64,000 nt of DNA from Antedon bifida (taxonomy: Eukaryota > Echinodermata > Crinoidea > Comatulida > Antedonidae), in the NCBI GenBank assembly GCA_963402885.1, contig OY727098.1:6939001-7003000 (forward strand), given 5' to 3'. The notes under the pieces are model-generated. The model saw nothing but the letters and a program-made list of their open reading frames with translations. It did not search any database and had not been told where the DNA came from. Positions 1-11,830 of the stretch are shown piece by piece (position 1 is the first letter of the stretch; each line of letters starts with the position of its first letter). A program made the translations under genes and the position numbers.

Positions 1-1315
1 GTTGATTTTTTCGACACTATAGTGACCATAGAAAATGGTACACTCAAAACTGACCTATTCCGTAAACCCACGGATAAAAATATGTACCTGCTCCCTAGCA
101 GTTGTCATCCCCGACACTGTACTAAAAACATACCGTACAGTCAAGCATTAAGTATCAGACGTATCTGTTCTTCAGATTTAGATTTTCAGAATCGTACCGA
201 AGAACTAACCGGACATCTCCGGAATAGAAATTACAAGAATGAATACATCGAAACTGCTGTAAAGAAAGCAAAAGATATCCCTTGATGTCAAACACTGACG
301 TACAAACCACGTCAGCCAAATTCGACCAGAGTGCCATTGGTCACAACCTATCACCCTAGGTTGCCTCCATTACGGGCTATTATTGAGAAACATATGCCCA
401 TTCTACAGTCCACAGAACGTCTCAGGACTGATTTTCCGGAACCACCTGCATTTCGTAGACCTCCCAACCTTCGTGATATATTAGTCAGATCCAAATTTAA
501 GAGTGAAATTAACTCTCATGACAGCCAAAATTTGGGCAGTCACCTTTGCGGCAAATCTTGCAAAACCTGTTCATTGGTTGATTCTACTGAAAAATTTAAG
601 AGTAACCAAACTGGCCGCATTTTTCGGATAAGACAATCAAATAATTGTCTAACCAAAAACGTCATTTATCTCATATACTGTAATATTTGTGGTAAACAGT
701 ACGTCGGGGAACCAAAAAACACACTCTGTATGAGAATGACACAACACAGATCAGCTATCAACCTGTAGCCGAACATTTTAATTCAGCTGGTCACTCAATT
801 GCAAATTTTAGAGTTATTGCAATAGACCACGATGTCAAATGGAGCGACAAAACTCGCAAAGACAAAGAAAACCACTGAGAATTACTACTTAAAACCACAA
901 AACCTGTTGAACTTAACATTAGGAGCATACTCCTAGATCGGTAAAATTATTCCACTGACTACCAAAATTTCAATTTCAGTTTCAATATTAACCACCATTT
1001 TAGCTGTTTTTTAGTTCCATTCCAAAATTGTTTATATCTCTACCAAGCTACCTTCTTTGTTTTCTACTCTTATTCAGTCTCCACCCACCATTCACCACCC
1101 TGTCTCCTTTTGTTGTATTTCTTTTATTCCTGTCCACCACCCAGGCTGTTTTACTTTATCGTTTTGATTTAGCTTTTCGCTTTTTTTGTATCTCCATTGA
1201 GATCCAGCCACTGATACCCACAGCATTGTCTTTTTTTCAGTAATTTGTCTTATCCGAAAGCCAGTTTGGTTACTCTTAAATTGTTCAGTAGAATCAACCA
1301 ATGAACAAGTTTTGC
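1..1315 (+). mobile_element. Penelope-like retroelement, broken 3' part
   Basis: The plus strand encodes a fragment of a Penelope-like element ORF that enters from beyond the left edge. About 22-285 resembles the end of the reverse-transcriptase region. About 331-768 contains the FRRPPNLRDILVRSKF linker motif, a CxxxCxxC cluster (CGKSCKTC) and a GIY-YIG-type endonuclease core (VIYLIYCNICGKQYVGE). From about 770 to 960 the coding match decays, and 960-1240 is pyrimidine-rich tail. Around 1250-1314 a short piece matching about 556-627 of the same element lies in inverse orientation. The copy is degenerate and not intact. It sits directly downstream of the lone first exon of a deaminase-like gene, so it may lie in that gene's intron 1 or mark its truncation. 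Confidence 0.8.
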
Positions 1316-1474
1316 TCGTATATATATATATATTGCAAGTGCAAGTGAGCGTACTTGGACAAAGTAGATAGTATAATTAGCAGAGAAGCGTTGCCCGCGT
1401 GAAATGGAATATATATATTTAGGTTTGCTGCAAAAACGCACAACAATAAACAAATGAAATTCAGGTAAACTTAC

Positions 1475-2248
1475 TTACTACTCCAGTTTGGATTTTATGT
1501 CCATCCTCTGGTGATTCTAACCTCTCTATTATACGCTTATCTTGTGTTGATAAGTCACTTGCATATTTTATATATTGACCGTGGAATGTAAAATATACAC
1601 AAACCCTGGGTGAAACCCACTGCCAAGAAAATGCCTTTAAACGTCTTTGAAGTTGAAAAACAACCTCCTCAGAATTTGGTATATATTGTGAATACAACAT
1701 TATGTCTGGATTATCTATCCTTTGCCAATCTTGGTGCATTTTTTCCATAATAGTATCGCTTAAGAGAGCATCTACCATTGCAGTTGTAAATCCTGTATCA
1801 GTTGCTGTTCCAGTATTAACAACGAAGTAATTTCCAATACGGTTATGTGCAGGGGCTGAAAAGGTTGTCGTTGATTTGGGATCGGGATATAAACAGGAGC
1901 CATCAGATGTATGATAACAGTACACACGAGTTGTGCTGCTATGATCTGTATCGTGGGTATAGTGGTACAAGTAGCTTATCGGGTAATATAACCATCCACT
2001 TCTAGTACTCCCATAGTAGTGGTATCGGTGATTGCGGTCCAGTATCATGATCACCGCAAATTGATGTTTGCCTTCTTTTGCAGAAATTTTAAAGTGTTCA
2101 GAAATTTGAAAGTAAAACTCACGATAATCACCTCTTTGATATGGAGATATATAACTGGAAGAGTGCGTTTCCTCTACCAATAAAAAGACAAAAACAAGAC
2201 ACACAAACACACGAAATGGTCCCATTTTTAGCCACTTTCCCAGCAGTT
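1475..2248 (-). CDS. Third deaminase/SRCR/fibrinogen-like paralogue, first coding exon only
   Basis: This is the first coding exon (ATG at 2225, end of exon 1475, 751 nt, phase 1) of a copy closely matching exon 1 of the gene at 10991-4976. The acceptor at 2248 (cttttag) just upstream of the ATG and the donor A|GTAAGT after the Gly-Val-Val codons are both conserved. It encodes a signal peptide ([20 protein letters not shown]) and a deaminase-like domain without HxE/PCxxC residues: the place of PCxxC reads IPNSEEV. No match to exons 2-9 is visible in 1-1474, which holds a Penelope-like element instead. The rest is either beyond the left edge or lost. The open frame and intact splice sites argue the exon is still under constraint. 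Confidence 0.75.
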
Positions 2249-3287
2249 CTAAAAGACAAAACTGAGTTTGACGTTGACAGTGTAAGGACTAAATAAAGTG
2301 TGCCAAATAACATGCATATTCCTTTATTTGTATACTGTATGTATGATTGATAATTTAATTTATAACAGGAAACATATCATTTATATCGAGGGTTTACTGA
2401 AAATTAGACGAAAGACAGACCTCGATTTACAGAATACTCTATGTTATAAATTTACAAAATATTATTATGACTAGGTTTAATGCGGCGACGTAAAGAGGCA
2501 ACACAGGTGCAATTTTATAGAATATGATGATTCAAGCTATTGTCTAGTTGAACAATGATTAACGATTAATTATTATCAATGAAATAGATTTTTTTTATTA
2601 CACAATTGAAATAATCATATATACTATATAGTCTATCAACTCAAAAAAGTATTTCCTTAAAATAATGTTTTTTTTCTTTTCATTTTCTTTCTTTCTTTTT
2701 AACTATAGGAATTAATAAATAAAACCTTCTTTTGTTAAAGAAATTAATAATATAGTTTCATGAAGAAAAGGTTTTGTTTTAAAGTATAAGACTGGTTCCA
2801 AAAGTTAGGCCCATTGAAATACGAAAGATTATTTAGATACGACAACATAACAAAATAATCTTGATGAAGAAAAGAAAATGATAAAAATAATAAAAAACAT
2901 AATTAAGTATTGCGCCGGTTTCCATCAACACGTCTATGCTCATTAACACAACAATGCAATGAATGAAATCATGTAGTAAAAAGTCCGAGCAGATGACAAC
3001 GATTTAAAGGAGTTCAATGAATTGACAGATTTAACGTTTTGGTTCCAGAAGAAATGGAGCTGCAAAAGGTCGTGGTAGGGTGAATATACATCTGTTTGGT
3101 GATCGCGAACAGGTAGGTAAATTGGAGATGGATGAAGGTCAGAGCGGTAGTAGACAAAAGCAAGTATTTGAATAACACTCCTGTCAGGAATTGGGAGCCA
3201 AAAAATGGGTTTTATGTGTTTTCTGGCTAGTATGATCAATATGAGAGAAGAAATGGCAATGCTAAACAAGTTGTTAAATGCTTTTAG
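2249..3287. other. Intergenic stretch, no gene seen
   Basis: This is AT-rich DNA upstream of the partial first-exon copy, with homopolymer T runs near 2660-2700. I could not find the noncoding first exon that the paralogue at 10991-4976 appears to have. A 108-codon minus-strand frame at 3269-2943 has no recognisable motif. Confidence 0.4.
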
Positions 3288-4159
3288 ACCGGCAGCCCAA
3301 AAACATTTGGTTAGATGAGCTAGGTACCAATATCTGACTATTTAAGTGTGTTGGGGGTCACTTGAAGTCAATGAAAATGGGAGTCTGCTGGGTACCCCCT
3401 GCTGCGTCTAGAGCGAGGGGACCCCGAAACGTGCTAAAAAATCGGCCCCGGTTATATGAGAGAGATACCACCTAATTTTACCCCCATGGGATGCCCATTG
3501 GCATCCTTATACCAGTATCACTAACGACAGACTTTTTCTCTGCTGCAAGGACCCCCGAGGGAGGGCCTAAAATGGGGTTAGCATAGATGAGTGAGGTACC
3601 ACTCAAAATTAATGCCCAATGAACAAGTTGTGTTCATACAATACTAAATGGATAACAACAGACTAATTGTCTGCTGCACCGCAAGTGCCAGACACCCTAA
3701 AGTTAGACTAGAGACCCCCCTTCCCCCAACTAGCCCAGCTTAGATATTGTAGATACCACCAGCAACCAATGTTATATGATTTAGCACATTGTAAGCAATA
3801 CCAAATGACCTATTACAGACTATTTGTACACTGCCCTGGCCCTGGCAGACCCCTCTAAAGTTAGACTAGAGACCCCTCTTTCCCCAACTAGCCCAGCTTA
3901 GATATTGTAGATACCACCAGCAACCAATGTTATATGTTTTAGCACATTGTAAGAAATGCCAAATGACCTACAGACTATCATGGTGGTAAAATTAGGTGGT
4001 ATCTCTCTCATCTAATCGATTTTTTAGCACGTTTCGGGGTCCCCTCGGTCTAGACGCAGCAGGGGGTACCCGGCAGACTCCCATTTTCATTGATTTCAAG
4101 TGACCCCCAACAGATATTGGTACCTAGCTCATCTAACCAAATGTCTCTGGGCTGCCGGT
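3288..4159. mobile_element. Non-autonomous DNA transposon with about 190-bp terminal inverted repeats
   Basis: The left end reads ACCGGCAGCCCA and the right end is its inverse, TGGGCTGCCGGT. Similarity continues inwards for about 190 bp on each side (for example GAGCTAGGTACCAATATCTG and the CTGCTGCGTCTAGA...GACCCCGAAACGTGC block, inverted near 4020-4110). The internal part holds two direct repeats of about 125 bp, roughly 3698-3825 and 3850-3975. No transposase frame is present. I could not fix a target-site duplication. It lies between paralogue copies of the deaminase cluster. Confidence 0.75.
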
Positions 4160-4803
4160 TTATTTGTTTTTTGTTCATTAAAGTAACTGTTTGATTGAAT
4201 TAGTATTCGAATGAGTATAAAACCAATTTAAAAAAGTGAGCATAAAAACACTAAATTGTATAAAAAGTAATAGATACATTTTAGACATCCCAATCCGATA
4301 GAAAATTAAGTCTGTGCATGTATACTTGCAAATCTTTATTCATCTACTTCTTAAAACTACGTAGGCTATTATCTTACCATGGTACCATCCCCACAAAATG
4401 ACTGACATCGTACTAAAATGCTTTGTAGGCCTACAAAGCTGAATCGATGTACAATTTACAACCCGTATTGCTCCGGCATCACGAAGCGAAAACCATTTAT
4501 TATTTTCGGACTTACGAAAATTTCATTTGGTCACTTCATCAATTATAACCACAGTTAATTAATACTCATGGATCTGGTAAATTATCAACAATTGTTAGGC
4601 ACCTATACAGTAATATCATAGAGTGTGGAATTTAAAGGTAAAAACAAAGATAAATAAAATCAAACTTTAAACAGACCATATTCTTGTTTGTTTGTATTGT
4701 ACAAAGATAATGATTTCGCCTATAAAAAGATAAACTACAGTGAACATGATTTAACCAAAGACGCTTGATATTCAGACAATGGGGTTCCGGTTGAATATGT
4801 TAA

Positions 4804-4806
<3 letters not shown>

Positions 4807-4873
<67 letters not shown>
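4807..4873. repeat. (AT)n microsatellite
   Basis: A nearly uninterrupted AT dinucleotide run of about 66 bp lies downstream of the stop codon of the gene ending at 4976. Confidence 0.95.
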
Positions 4874-4874
<1 letters not shown>

Positions 4875-4975
4875 TTAAATAGGACACTTTTCAATCCAAT
4901 GTTTGCTCAGAGTCAATATTCATTATTGTGACATTAAATTGGTATATTCGATAATTAGGGACAATCTACCATTAA

Positions 4976-7900
4976 TCAATTAGGATCGGCATAGTCACCT
5001 CCTCCTCTATAGCGTCCACTAAAGATCCCTATTACAGGGTAGATCTTCATTTCAATCGTCTTTAAAGGAGATCTATCGTTCTTCCAGGTGTACCAGTATA
5101 TGACGTCGTTAGGGTAATACGTACTTCGTGCATGGCTACCGAAGTATTTTCCATTAGGATTTGTATTCCCACACAATCCTCCTGTACTAAACCACCATCC
5201 TGCTTTTCTAGTACCAACACAGCTGCTATAACTGAAGTAAAAACAAGCAATTGAAATGATAATAAATTTTATATATTTTTTCTAATTTAAAAAATTAAAT
5301 AAATCATACGCATTAACAGCATGAAACTTTTCATTATAAACTAAATGTCGTTCGAGGATTTGGAGTCAGTGAAGTCGAAAGAGCCGTGAGTTACAACTCT
5401 GGTCACCTCACTTTCTTTTCAATTTATTTTTTATTGGAAGGCAAGCAAGGTAACTATGATCAAGCTACAGCTAACAACAATTAAATTTGTCCTTGTGAAT
5501 TGTAGCATTACGGCATATGAACCAGAAGACTTTAATGAAATGACTTAAAGTAAAATCGTAAGTGTGCTGTAAATTAATAGAATTAAAAGTACAGTAAGTA
5601 TATCTTCGATTAGTTACTTTACCTGTAACCAGCATTAAGCCTATCCTTGGTACTGAATGGCTGATCTACGTTTGAGTTGCCATCGAACGTAAGTGGATCT
5701 GATTCGCCCATAGAATCACCAGCATCTCCTCCAACAAAATCACCAAGACGAAGACAGTACGGACACTCGTGGCTAAACCAAAGAAATAGTTTAATAATAT
5801 GCCAGACGGTTTGCTACTATGAATGATCAGACCCTGCTTCACCAACAAATTACTTAACAACATTTTTGTTTCAATAAGCATTCTGTACAATTATGTTCGA
5901 GTAAATAGTCCAGACAAGGTCCACTATCTGACTTACTTAGTTCTCTGACACGCAAAGTTACTATGTAGTAGTACGGTAACTATTATTATTTACTTGTTTT
6001 AGACAGTATGGTAGTATCCGACAGTTTAGGTAAAGTTGTACATTTTTAAAGAAATGTCCTCCTTTTTTTAAATCGCAACCAATGCATACTGAATTTTAAC
6101 AGAACCTTGCATTTAAAATGGGCATGTGTCACGTTCGTCAAAATAATTGAATTTAAAATTGAGTTACTGAAAATACAGTTTCTAACCTTTCACTTTCCAC
6201 CCTGAAACTCTCGTATATAGCATGTGCTGATTTTCCGTTGAAGTCTGTCATATCAATTCGTAGACGATAAGCTTTGGTGTTTGTTAAGGTGTAAATTTTC
6301 TTCAAGCCTAACCAAAAATTAGCATCTAGATCACCAAAACCTTCTTCATACTCAACCCAATTCTGAAGATAACAACAAATTATATGATAATAATATTTTA
6401 TGTAAATCTTCAAATAGGATACTTTAAAGAGGGAAGCTGAGATTAGTGATATCACTGCTTTCCACTGGGGCAATCTACTCATAACATACATCAAGTTAAG
6501 TCTAAAGAAAACCTTATTCATCAAACTAATTTAACAATTCCAAATTACTATCTAAACTCTAGCATGTAAAAATAAACATGAAAAGAATAGACCTACCTTG
6601 TAGAAATCAACATCATCGTCTTCTCTTCGCTGGATTACTGTCCAACCACCGCCATCTGTATCCATGTCACAGTAAGCTTGGAATCTTGACGAAGACGGGC
6701 CTATTTCATATACACCACTGTCTACATCATCATCATTATTTTCAAAGCCTACATAGTCATTATTCGATCGAAAAGCACTACAGTCAAAGGGCTGTTCTTG
6801 GGATGTGCCTGTGTCTTGTCCACCTGGATCACCTTTGGTGATAACAAACGGAAACTATAATTAGCATACAGTAAATATACGATTTATCTTCGGTTTTATC
6901 AGATGCTAAAATGTTGTTTTGACCATTATGAAAATCTATTAAAATAAGCACAAATTTATAGCACCGCACTTTATCCAAAAATATGTAGATTTATGTAAAT
7001 TAATTATCATCGGCACCGCCCTAATTTGTATTGTAATTTCTTATTTTGAAAGCAACAATCTGATCATTACTACGCGTCATCATGCTGCTTAAATCTCTTC
7101 AATACGTTGTGGTAATTAAGATGTAGTGGTACAGTACTATCATAATCATCATCACTACGCCTTATAAGAACATTACCATATCCATCGAATGTATTGCCAG
7201 CAAAAGGCTCAGTATCTACCACGTCATCATCAGTATCACCATCACCATCGTCATCATTATCAAGACCAGCATATACAGCACATCGTACTGACGCTGCCTC
7301 GCCTGCTCGGCAGTTTGTTCTTCCAAGTCCACTACTTGGACACGAAAAGATAGAACTCTCAGTTCCTTTGCAACCCAAATCATCTAAAATGTATTTTCCA
7401 GATCCTGAACCAAAATGAGATCTTGTCAGAGCTTCTTGTGCAACTTCAAAGTTGAGTTGTCTGCAAGCAACAGTTGCATCCTATGACATTTAAATTAGAG
7501 AAACAATTAGCATAATTTCTGAGGACTGTCATTTGTTAAAAGAAGATTCATCTAAGGAAGTGACCGACATCAACGGAAGTTAATCCAAATTAATTTTGAC
7601 AATTGCCAACGGTTGTGGGAACATTCATTTCTATTTAAGGAAAAACTAGCAGTGCTTTATGACGCGTCGTATATAATGAATAACAGTCATAAAAATAACT
7701 CTGTTTATTTTAATTAAACAAAAGTTAAGTTTTATCTACTCTTTACCTTCAAATCGAAGAAATCGTCACAAACAAGAAGCCAATCTCCGTTATCGTTCCT
7801 GGCTTCTAGACGTCCCTCATAGTAAGCATTACCGTCGACCAGACGAAGGTTTGAAGTTTCGTACATACTTTCTGTTTTTAAAACGAAACAACTTTTACCT

Positions 7901-10900
7901 TTATTTAGCTCTTAACTACCGTACTAATATAAACAAGAAATATCTGAATATACACAGTAACAGCATATGTTTGATACTAACTAAGTACTCAATTAAAAAC
8001 TTAACATTCACTTAAAATATTCATAAATTAATTTTCTATTAGATAAAGAATGTAAAGGGGAATATAATTGTGCATGAAACCAGTAATACAAATTTATATT
8101 TAAAGCAAAAACAATATAGGTAATAATAATTGATAGTACCTACAACTGTAAAAGGGAAATTGCCTCAATACAATCAGGGAGAACAACAACATACAACTGA
8201 TACAACCTACCCTTATAAGTACAATGCCAATCGTAACATCAATTATATTGTATACAATACATTTAAAAAAACATCATAACGGTCTTAAGTGATAAAGTCT
8301 TATAGTGATTATTACCATATCATTATTTGTGTAATTTTTAATGTACTTTACATATTGCTACTCGTTCGGGATACACATATTTGAAATGAATATTAAATAA
8401 AGAATATACCTGGCTCTTCGTCTAAGGTACACAGGAATCCTTGTTTACCCTTATCTGGGCACTGTGAAGGAATAAATTGGTAGCGCGAAATGCCAAACTG
8501 AAAGCTCTCTTCTGTTGTCGCTCCTCTATCATTTAGCGGTGGACCAATGGCACACGATGCAGAATTACATCCCTCAAGACAATATATATACTCCTCCGTA
8601 ATTGTTGTTTTAGAAGCACATGCGCAGTCCATGCCTATATTTCTATCGAGCCAATTCTGCCAACAGGTTCTGTAAGAATGTTTTAAAACATAAAATAGAT
8701 AATTACTAAGTGACAGTATTTCCTTAATTCTTCTCCATTTGGGCCTACTACAATTTTCAGTTAGAATTTAGAGGAATTTATCTTTTTCTAACTATTGTTA
8801 GCTTTATTTGGCTATAATTATCTATTCATGGGGCTTAATTGTCGTAATCGTCAGCGGTAATTTTCGGGTACAATTTTTCTCTTTTTTAAATTTCCGTAAA
8901 CTGTTTGTTGTTTATTCATTCACTGTTGTACCGTAATGTTTGTAGAATACCATGTTTATTAGTTTTAGGCTCATTAACATAATATCATTTGTTATGGATT
9001 AATCATATCATTTAAAAAAGCGATGCCTACCTTTTTTCTTCAACAGAAGCTGACTGGGAGTGACACTGTGCATATATTGAGTTGATAGAATACGCCACCA
9101 TTGCAATTGATGAATCTTCATCACAGCAACAACAAAGTCTGAAGCATTCCGTGTAAGCACGAAGACAATGCATCATGCACGTTTGAGTTGTATCACAGTT
9201 ATCAAATGCTTCTCGGCGAACTCTATTATTTATCTGACAAATACCCGATTTTTTTGGGGATCCAAGATTTTCATCAACTATACCCTTACTCACATAAAAC
9301 GTCGCAATATCAACATTATTCATTATAGGACGCCATGTGTCGATTTGAACATCGGGTAAATATTTACCAATCGTGGTATATGCTACCGAAACTGCTGCTG
9401 ATGCCAATACACCTGTCGTAGGCCTAAAGTTATTGATGATTTCCTGTGAACAGTACTTGCATGGAAATATCCACGTGTAAATAAGAACTTCTGGTATCCA
9501 TGTTGCGCTATACTCACGTGCAAACTCGTTTTTCAAAGCTGTTAAATAATGGCGCATAATACCGTGCTCGGAGTGTTCCCAGTTTCCTGATGAACGGTCA
9601 TAGCCTTCATAACTTCTCTGATTAGAGGACTTTAGATTGTAAACAACGTAGTTTCCTATCCTTCCAGCGGTTGGATTAGACGTTGAGGATTCTGCGTTTA
9701 CTAAACTGTCACTACCATAAATTTTTTCGTTACGGTCACCTGTACGCCAGACATACATATACTTCTTTGGGTCACGGATCCACGCGTTGCGAATATCGGG
9801 GTTCATGAGCAAAAAAACGGCAAACTGGGTATGACCTGATTTTCGTGAATTCTTAAATTCAGCGTGTATTTTTGTGTAGAAGTTGTAATAATAGTCTGAT
9901 GTAGCTGAGAATAAGATGAATACCATTTCATTAATATTTTCTAACATAAAATAATAAGTGTATATCTTGCAACAAGCGCAAAAAGAAACACAAAATAAAT
10001 AAATAAAATCCTTTATCTTTGTTTTTGCTAATTTAAGTTAATTTCAAAGGTTTCAAACATATCAAACATACTCGACCGTAATTCGGAATAATTAACATTT
10101 ATTTATCTAAAAATACTATATTTAAATATGTAAATTGTGTCAACTGCTTGTTTCACTGCATTTACAAATAGGTTTTCGGGAAAGTCAGAATAAAATTATG
10201 CTCTAATCTAAGCATAAAAGAAACGAAATTCAGGTCAACTTACTTACTACTCCAGTTTGGATTTTGTGTCCATATGCTGGTGATTCTAAAGAATCTATTT
10301 TACTCTTATCTTGTTGCGTTAAGTCAGCTGTATACTTTATAGATTGACCGTGGAATGTAAAATAAACACACACCCGGGGTGAACGCCATTGCCAAGAAAA
10401 GACTTTTAAACGTCTCTGAAGTTGAGTAACGACATCATCAGAGTTAGGTATATATTGTGAATACAACATTATGTCTGGATAATCACCGGTCTGCCAGTCT
10501 GCGTGCATCTTTGTCAAAACAGTATCGCTTAAGAGAGCATCAACTATTGCCGTTGAAAATCCCGTGTCAGTTGATGTTCCAGTATTAACCACGAAGTAAT
10601 TTCCAATACGGTTATGTGCAGGGGCTGAAAACGTTGTCGTTGATTGGGGATCGGGATACAAACAGCCAGCATCAGATGTATCAGAACAGTATACACGATT
10701 TGTGCTGTCATGATCTGTATCTTGGGTATAGTGGTACAAGTAACGTACCGGATAATATAACCATCCATCTCTAGTACTCCCATAGTAGTGCTTTCGGTAT
10801 TTGCTGTTCAGGATCATAATAACCGCAAACTGATTATCTGTCTTTTTTGCAACTTTAAAGTGTTCAGAAATGTGAAAATAGAATTCACGATAATCTTCTC

Positions 10901-10991
10901 GTTCATATGAGAATATGTAGCTGGACGAATACGTCTCCTCTACTAATAAACAGCCAAAAAGAAGACACACAAACACACGAAATGGTCCCAT
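4976..10991 (-). CDS. Secreted tandem-deaminase-like / SRCR / fibrinogen-related protein (complete, 1042 aa)
   Basis: Nine coding exons: 10991-10244, 9904-9031, 8669-8410, 7871-7747, 7480-7177, 6832-6597, 6362-6187, 5772-5623, 5231-4976. All junctions are GT/AG, phases agree, and the total is 3129 nt. Domains: signal peptide; deaminase-like domain A (about 25-249) without catalytic residues; deaminase-like domain B (about 250-470) with HSE at 360-362 and PCKYC at 397-401, 34 residues apart, preceded by the strand VLIYTWIF as in AID/APOBEC-like folds; furin-type RVRR at 477-480; Cys-rich region with [12 protein letters not shown] with six Cys split over two exons (about 636-745); acidic Asp-rich linker; fibrinogen C-terminal domain (C788 onward; [23 protein letters not shown]). 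Secretion and the folds are well supported. Deaminase activity is inferred from the motif only, and substrate and role are unknown. An immune recognition/effector role would fit the SRCR and fibrinogen modules. Confidence 0.9.
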
Positions 10992-11013
10992 TGTTAGCCA
11001 CCTCCTCAGCAGT

Positions 11014-11830
11014 TCTAAAAGACAAAACTGAGTTTGAAGTCGACAGTGTTAGTGCGAAGTTAATTGTGCCAAAGATTCCTGTACCCTTTTTATACGATCT
11101 AATTTATAACAGGAAATCTATAATTGATATCGAGGGTTACTGGAAATTAGCCGAAAGACAGACCTCGATTCACAGAATAGTCTGTGTTATGAAAGCAAAT
11201 AGGTATGGAAAGAATTTGAATTAATATCCTGTTTGTATTTTGAAAATTTTTATAAACATTAACAATTCTCTCTTTGTATAATTTAAGAAGTCCGATTCAA
11301 ATATTGTCGAACTGTCAACACACAGAATTTAATTTTAAGAAGAGGTTAATTCAATTAATGATCTCGTGGAACGATCAACAAGAAATTAAGTTAATTTATG
11401 TTTTCTTTTTAAATTTAATTATATTTTCTACAGTAAATTAGAAAATTATATCGTTCTAAGTTCTATCGCCAAATTGATCATTTATTTCATACTTATACAC
11501 TTCTTTCTTTATTGTTTAGTTATACAGTGGCATATTGTGTATGCTATGAGAGAATTGTTTCAAAAATAAAATATTGACTTGAATACAAATACCGTACATT
11601 AGTTCTTCTTCTAATAATAACAACACAACAAATAAATTGACCAATTACAATCGAAATATTAATATACATCTACATTTGATTAATTAAGTTAATTTTAAGT
11701 AATGTTTAATAAGAGTAAAACTGAAAGGTCCTTACCTGTGGAACGACGAATGAGAGATGAAATCCGACAAATCAGCAAAAGTTACTTGAGAAATTCCATT
11801 ATAAAATAGGGTAACTTTTTAAATAGACGT
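11014..11830 (-). promoter_or_regulatory. Promoter and noncoding first exon of the 1042-aa gene
   Basis: The acceptor at 11014 (gtcttttag) lies 22 nt before the ATG, so a 5' noncoding exon is expected. A fitting one ends at 11736 with CGTTCCACAG|GTAAGG. About 80-90 nt further upstream is a TATA-like box, TATTTAAAAAG on the minus strand (11825-11815). The transcription start would fall near 11790. This is prediction from signals only. The same layout recurs at the Cys-rich peptide gene (29547-29480). Confidence 0.5.

Noticed and set aside
2943-3269. 108-codon minus-strand frame next to the long-TIR element
   Set aside because: No motif and no splice context; the composition looks like noncoding DNA.
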